From positions 1 to 7,675 of the forward strand of contig JBCCIH010000117.1 of the NCBI GenBank assembly GCA_039028315.1: 7,675 nt of DNA, in the 5' to 3' direction. The notes beneath the pieces are model-generated. The model was not told the DNA's origin. It did not search any database and saw only the letters and a list, made by a program, of their open reading frames with translations. Positions 4,483-7,675 of this stretch are shown here, piece by piece. This DNA is from Thermodesulfobacteriota bacterium. GTDB taxonomy: Bacteria > Desulfobacterota_D > UBA1144 > Nemesobacterales > UBA2774. Within the stretch, counting starts at the first letter, position 1; the number at the start of each line of letters is the position of its first letter. Both the position numbers and the translations under genes were made by a program.

Positions 4483-5604
4483 ATGCAAAATTACAGAGAT
4501 ATTTTCCCTATTACGAAAGATTTTATCTACCTTGATCACGCTGGGGTATCCCCTGTTTCTCTAAGAGTTAAGAATTCAGTTGATGAGTTCCTTCAAAACG
4601 CAAGCGGACAAACCAAGATGGATTACAGTCTGTGGGGAGAAAGGATAGAACAGGTCAGGGCCTCGTGTGCCAAGCTTATAGGTGCCAAGCCCAGTGAAGT
4701 CGCATTTGTAAAGAATACATCTCATGGAATCTCTATAGTCTCATCAGGTCTAGATTGGAAAAAAGGTGATAACTTAGTTGTCTTTGAAAAAGAGTTTTCT
4801 TCTAACATATATCCCTGGCAGAGCCTTAACGATAGAGGCGTAGAAGTAAGGTTAATTCCACTTAAAGATGAGAGAATCCTGTTTGAAGACATTGAGAACT
4901 TAATTGATTCCAGGACAAAGCTGATAACAATGAGCACTGTGCAGTCAGTGAACGGGTTTATGATAGATCTAAATAAATTAGGTGATTTATGCCGGAGCAA
5001 GGGAATACTCTATTTTGTAGATGCTATTCAGAGTTTAGGCGCAGTATCTATGGATGTTGAAAAGTCTAAGGCAGATTTTCTTGCGGCTGATGGCCATAAG
5101 TGGTTATTGGCTCCCGAGGGAATAGGGATTTTTTATTGCAGAGAGGAGCTGGCAACTCAAATCAAGCCTAGTCTCATTGGTTGGAAAAGCGTCGAAGATG
5201 ATCTTAACTTTGAAAGCTATGACTTTAAACTCAAAAATAATGCGCTCAGGTTCGAAGAAGGATCTATGAATACTATGGGTATTTATGGACTTGGAGCAGC
5301 CGTGGATCTACTTTTGGAAGTTGGGGTTGAAAATATTCAAAATCATATTCTTGGGCTTGGAGATCTAATAATAAATGAGGCAAAGAATAGAGGTTTTGAT
5401 ATTAGAACACCTTTAGACCATAACGAAAGAGGGGGCATAATCTCCTTCTCTGGAGAGTTTGAACCTAAAGAAGTCGCCGAAAAACTTTTTGAAAAGAACA
5501 TAGTCGTAAACAATAGAGGAGGAGCTCTTAGAGTCTCTCCACATTTTTATACCACTGAGCAGGACATTTTAAAATTCTTTGATGCCCTGGATCAACTTTT
5601 ATAG
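4483..5604 (+). CDS. Class V PLP-dependent aminotransferase-fold enzyme (cysteine desulfurase-like)
   Basis: This 373-residue cytoplasmic fold-type I PLP enzyme belongs to the class V aminotransferase group. It opens with FIYLDHAGVSP, the family N-terminal substrate segment. NTSHG (78-82) contacts the cofactor phosphate and ring. D180-A-I-Q183 pairs with the pyridine nitrogen and O3', and DGHKWLLAPEGIG places the Schiff-base lysine at K206. The C-terminal domain ends RVSPHFYTTEQDI, the usual class V small-domain signature. SufS and IscS carry a persulfide cysteine in the mobile loop near the C-terminal domain; here that region reads NNRGGALR, without cysteine. A true desulfurase is therefore unlikely, though some relatives lyse selenocysteine or act as lyases or epimerases without it. 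Substrate is unknown and no suf/isc neighbours are present. The start lacks an SD site. It converges on the next gene with a 13-bp gap. Confidence 0.9.
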   Translation: MQNYRDIFPITKDFIYLDHAGVSPVSLRVKNSVDEFLQNASGQTKMDYSLWGERIEQVRASCAKLIGAKPSEVAFVKNTSHGISIVSSGLDWKKGDNLVVFEKEFSSNIYPWQSLNDRGVEVRLIPLKDERILFEDIENLIDSRTKLITMSTVQSVNGFMIDLNKLGDLCRSKGILYFVDAIQSLGAVSMDVEKSKADFLAADGHKWLLAPEGIGIFYCREELATQIKPSLIGWKSVEDDLNFESYDFKLKNNALRFEEGSMNTMGIYGLGAAVDLLLEVGVENIQNHILGLGDLIINEAKNRGFDIRTPLDHNERGGIISFSGEFEPKEVAEKLFEKNIVVNNRGGALRVSPHFYTTEQDILKFFDALDQLL

Positions 5605-5617
5605 CCTAAAGAGAGTG

Positions 5618-6082
5618 CTAATCAATTAGAAATACCCTTATGCCTGTGATTCCTACAACTGTTCCAACTAAAAGACCATAAACAAGATGTCCAACAAGGT
5701 GTGCTATAGCTACCTCAAACCCGGCATTACGAAACTGCTCAATTGGGTGGTGCTCGGCAACCATAATTACTAACAGAAATGCGAACGCAACACCGTGAAA
5801 TATCCCTATCATGGCTCCTGCTCCTATTGCTCCCACAAGAGAGTCAGGTGAAAGCAAACTTATCAGGAGTACATAGAGAAATGCAAAGAGGATCCCTGAA
5901 ATATAGTGTAAAAGCAGACCTGGCCCAAGAGCATTTTCGTAGGACTTTGTGAACATACTGCCTATAGCTCTTATCATGGCAGCATTAGCTAGCCCAGTGC
6001 TGGTAATAAACCACATCACTAGACTCATGCCAGTAGTACCGACAATACCCGCCGCAATAGTCGTTAAGAAAGCGTTCATCAT
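5618..6082 (-). CDS. Four-helix integral membrane protein of unknown function
   Basis: I do not recognise this 154-residue protein with certainty; the layout recalls small multi-pass families such as DUF6789. Four hydrophobic helices are visible: about residues 4-26, 55-77, 84-108 and 124-148. The loop between helices 1 and 2 is polar (residues 38-53). Histidines lie within or beside the helices: H59 (GLLLHY), H96 (GIFHGVAF), H128 and H132 (AHLVGHLVYG), plus E110-H111-H112 at the end of helix 3. Glycines are dense, as in tightly packed helices. The first of two adjacent ATGs is chosen because AAGGAGG (6094-6100) lies upstream at 11 nt; the second would be 14 nt away. The gene is divergent from ilvD and convergent with the PLP-enzyme gene, so it is probably transcribed alone. 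No substrate or partner can be proposed. Confidence 0.8.
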   Translation of the reverse strand: MMNAFLTTIAAGIVGTTGMSLVMWFITSTGLANAAMIRAIGSMFTKSYENALGPGLLLHYISGILFAFLYVLLISLLSPDSLVGAIGAGAMIGIFHGVAFAFLLVIMVAEHHPIEQFRNAGFEVAIAHLVGHLVYGLLVGTVVGITGIRVFLID

Positions 6083-6180
6083 TTTCTACCGCACCTCCTT
6101 AGTAAATGTTTTTAAACTCAGCCCCCATTCTTCTAAAGAGAAAACCACTAATGAACTGTATATTTAGATGATAAACCCAT

Positions 6181-6204
6181 ATAGTACATAGTTTCAAGTA
6201 CTAT
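6181..6204. repeat. Inverted repeat upstream of the ilvD promoter
   Basis: ATAGTAC (6181-6187) and GTACTAT (6198-6204) are perfect 7-bp inverted arms separated by 10 bp, so centres of the arms are 17 bp apart. It ends 15 bp before the ilvD -35 box and lies between two divergent genes. This is a plausible site for a dimeric regulator, but short AT-rich inverted repeats are also frequent by chance. Confidence 0.35.
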
Positions 6205-6219
6205 TTGCTTAATAAATAA

Positions 6220-6247
6220 TTGACATGGATTTGTATTTGTAGATAAT
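6220..6247 (+). promoter_or_regulatory. Promoter of ilvD
   Basis: A perfect TTGACA (6220-6225) is followed after 16 bp by GATAAT (6242-6247, five of six). The start point is near 6254, giving a leader of about 30 nt. That leader is too short for a peptide-based branched-chain amino acid attenuator, so control would have to be at the promoter. Confidence 0.75.
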
Positions 6248-6272
6248 TATTTGATCTTGCTAAGGCCAAAAA

Positions 6273-6277
6273 GGGAG
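6273..6277 (+). promoter_or_regulatory. Shine-Dalgarno site supporting the ilvD TTG start
   Basis: GGGAG lies 7 nt before the TTG at 6285. An in-frame TAA (6282-6284) directly precedes that TTG, so no earlier start is possible. Confidence 0.8.
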
Positions 6278-6284
6278 AATTTAA

Positions 6285-7675
6285 TTGAAGAAAAAAACGG
6301 ATAAGTCCAAAAAACCTGTAAAACTGCAAAAGTTTTCGTCAATAGTTGTTGACGGCGCCGATAAAGCCCCAAATAGATCAATGCTCAGAGCTGTGGGGTT
6401 TAAGGATAAAGATTTCAAAAAGCCAATAGTCGGAATTGCATCCACATGGAGCATGGTAACTCCATGTAATATGCATATAGACAAGCTGGCTTTACAAGCC
6501 GGTGCAGGTGCTGATAAGGCAGGCGGCAAATCTATAATCTTCAATACGATTACAAACTCTGACGGCATCTCTATGGGTACGCCCGGAATGAGATACTCAC
6601 TTGTTTCTAGAGAGGTTATTGCCGACTCAATTGAGACTGTTGCAGCAGGGGAAGGCTTTGACGGTCTTGTGGCTATAGGCGGGTGTGATAAGAACATGCC
6701 GGGATGTTTGATAGCTATGTCCAGGCTAAACCGTCCTAGTGTGTTTGTTTACGGCGGCACAATTATGCCGGGAAACTATAATGGACAGGATATTGATGTT
6801 GTCTCTGTTTTTGAAGCGGTAGGCGCTCATGCCAATAAAGATATTTCTGATCGTCAGCTAAAGCAGATTGAGTCAAACGCTATCCCTGGCCCTGGCTCAT
6901 GCGGCGGCATGTATACGGCAAACACTATGGCATCAGCAATTGAAGCTCTTGGAATGAGTCTTCCAAACAGCTCTGCACAGGCTGCAATCTCTCGAGATAA
7001 AATAAAAGACTGCCAGGAAGCCGGCGCAGCGGTAGTAAACCTTCTTAAAAAAGGTATACGCCCAAGCGACATAATGACTAAAAAAGCTTTTGAAAATGCA
7101 ATCACAGTAGTAATAACATTGGGCGGCTCAACTAATGCAGTGCTTCACCTCCTGGCAATGGCAAATGCTATGAATGTAAAGCTTACAATTGATGACTTCA
7201 CGAGAATAGGCAAGAAAACACCGGTAGTTGCAGACTTAAAGCCTAGCGGAAAGTATATGATGGCAGATTTTTGCAAAATCGGGGGTTTAACACCGTTTTT
7301 GAAAATACTACTAGATGCTGGTCTTCTCCATGGAGATTGTCTCACTGTTACAGGAAAGACTGTTAGAGAGAATCTTAGAGGAGTTGGGAAATATCCAAAA
7401 GGTCAGGATATTATCCGCCCGCTCAACAATCCTATCAAGGACCACAGCCATATTGTAATTCTTAAAGGTAACCTAGCCTCTGAAGGAGCTGTTGCAAAAA
7501 TATCCGGCTATGAAGGGCATTCTTTTACTGGTAAAGCAATTGTGTTCAACTCAGAGGAGGACTGTCTAAAGGCAATTCTCAATGGACGAGTCAAACAAGG
7601 GCACGTAATAGTTGTGCGCTACGAAGGTCCACGAGGGGGACCTGGTATGAGGGAGATGCTTGCTCCAACGTCAGC
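6285..7675 (+). CDS. ilvD: Dihydroxy-acid dehydratase, 3'-truncated by the window edge
   Basis: IlvD dehydrates 2,3-dihydroxy-isovalerate and 2,3-dihydroxy-3-methylvalerate to the 2-keto acids, the step before transamination in valine and isoleucine synthesis and the source of leucine and pantothenate precursors. About 463 of the usual 550-570 residues are visible; the frame is open at the right edge. The three Fe-S cysteines are present: C61 in TPCNMH, C134 in GGCDKNMPGC and C206 in GPGSCGGMYTANTM. NSDG (91-94) and the lysine of DKNMPG (K136, the usual carbamylated metal ligand) are also intact. The segment GISMGTPGMRYSLVSREVIADSIE separates it from the related 6-phosphogluconate dehydratase. 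The first 16 residues are lysine-rich, an ordinary variable tail. The TTG start is fixed by SD spacing and by an in-frame stop right before it. It is transcribed from its own promoter. No other ilv genes are visible. Confidence 0.96.
   Translation, partial: MKKKTDKSKKPVKLQKFSSIVVDGADKAPNRSMLRAVGFKDKDFKKPIVGIASTWSMVTPCNMHIDKLALQAGAGADKAGGKSIIFNTITNSDGISMGTPGMRYSLVSREVIADSIETVAAGEGFDGLVAIGGCDKNMPGCLIAMSRLNRPSVFVYGGTIMPGNYNGQDIDVVSVFEAVGAHANKDISDRQLKQIESNAIPGPGSCGGMYTANTMASAIEALGMSLPNSSAQAAISRDKIKDCQEAGAAVVNLLKKGIRPSDIMTKKAFENAITVVITLGGSTNAVLHLLAMANAMNVKLTIDDFTRIGKKTPVVADLKPSGKYMMADFCKIGGLTPFLKILLDAGLLHGDCLTVTGKTVRENLRGVGKYPKGQDIIRPLNNPIKDHSHIVILKGNLASEGAVAKISGYEGHSFTGKAIVFNSEEDCLKAILNGRVKQGHVIVVRYEGPRGGPGMREMLAPTS

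Noticed and set aside
5611..5625. CIRCE-like half site (GAGTGCTAA)
   Set aside because: No matching TTAGCACTC partner at 9-bp spacing, and it lies between convergent genes where a promoter operator would have no target.
6281..7345. Minus-strand ORFs opposite ilvD
   Set aside because: They are antisense shadows; the plus strand encodes IlvD continuously with all three Fe-S cysteines.

Overview
This AT-rich window reads as an ordinary bacterial chromosome segment of short, mostly single-gene or two-gene transcription units on both strands. There are no rRNA or tRNA genes, no insertion sequence and no CRISPR array. Genes are bacterial in style: sigma70-like -35/-10 boxes, Shine-Dalgarno sites of the GGGAG/AGGAGG type on about half of the genes, a CspA-like cold-shock gene and intrinsic terminators. 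The taxonomy is uncertain. A stand-alone CofE (coenzyme F420 biosynthesis) outside an actinobacterial FbiB fusion, together with a DUF4159 protein of the kind common in deltaproteobacteria-like lineages, suggests a Gram-negative, F420-capable, probably uncultivated lineage. That placement is inference, not something the sequence proves.

Layout. Bases 1-614 (+) hold the 3' part of cofE, followed 18 bp later by a glycerophosphodiester phosphodiesterase (633-1313, +). That gene ends tail-to-tail, overlapping by 8 bp, with a half-size EamA/DMT membrane protein (1306-1719, -). Between eamA and the next gene is a 298-bp divergent region. It holds an RNA-scale structure: a 9-bp stem that masks a ribosome-binding site, a 21-codon open reading frame and a 12-bp terminator-like hairpin. 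Next comes a tandem-domain VOC/glyoxalase-like protein (2018-2812, +) with its own terminator. An oppositely oriented pair follows, a DUF4159 protein (3184-3945, -) and a small HNH-type protein (2878-3168, -), and then a cold-shock protein (4112-4321, -). A class V PLP-dependent enzyme (4483-5604, +) converges on a four-helix membrane protein (5618-6082, -). The window ends inside ilvD (6285 onward, +), which has a clear promoter and a TTG start.

The genes do not form one pathway. They look like housekeeping and stress functions: a cofactor ligase, lipid head-group turnover, branched-chain amino acid synthesis, a cold-shock chaperone and VOC chemistry. The most unusual item is the leader-like element at 1810-1918 upstream of the VOC gene. 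Its arrangement (SD site inside a stem, short ORF, stop codon inside the terminator stem) is what a translation-coupled attenuator or a free-standing microprotein/sRNA gene would look like. A second theme is that two genes with no Shine-Dalgarno site have -10-like boxes only 6-8 nt before their start codons, as expected of leaderless transcripts.
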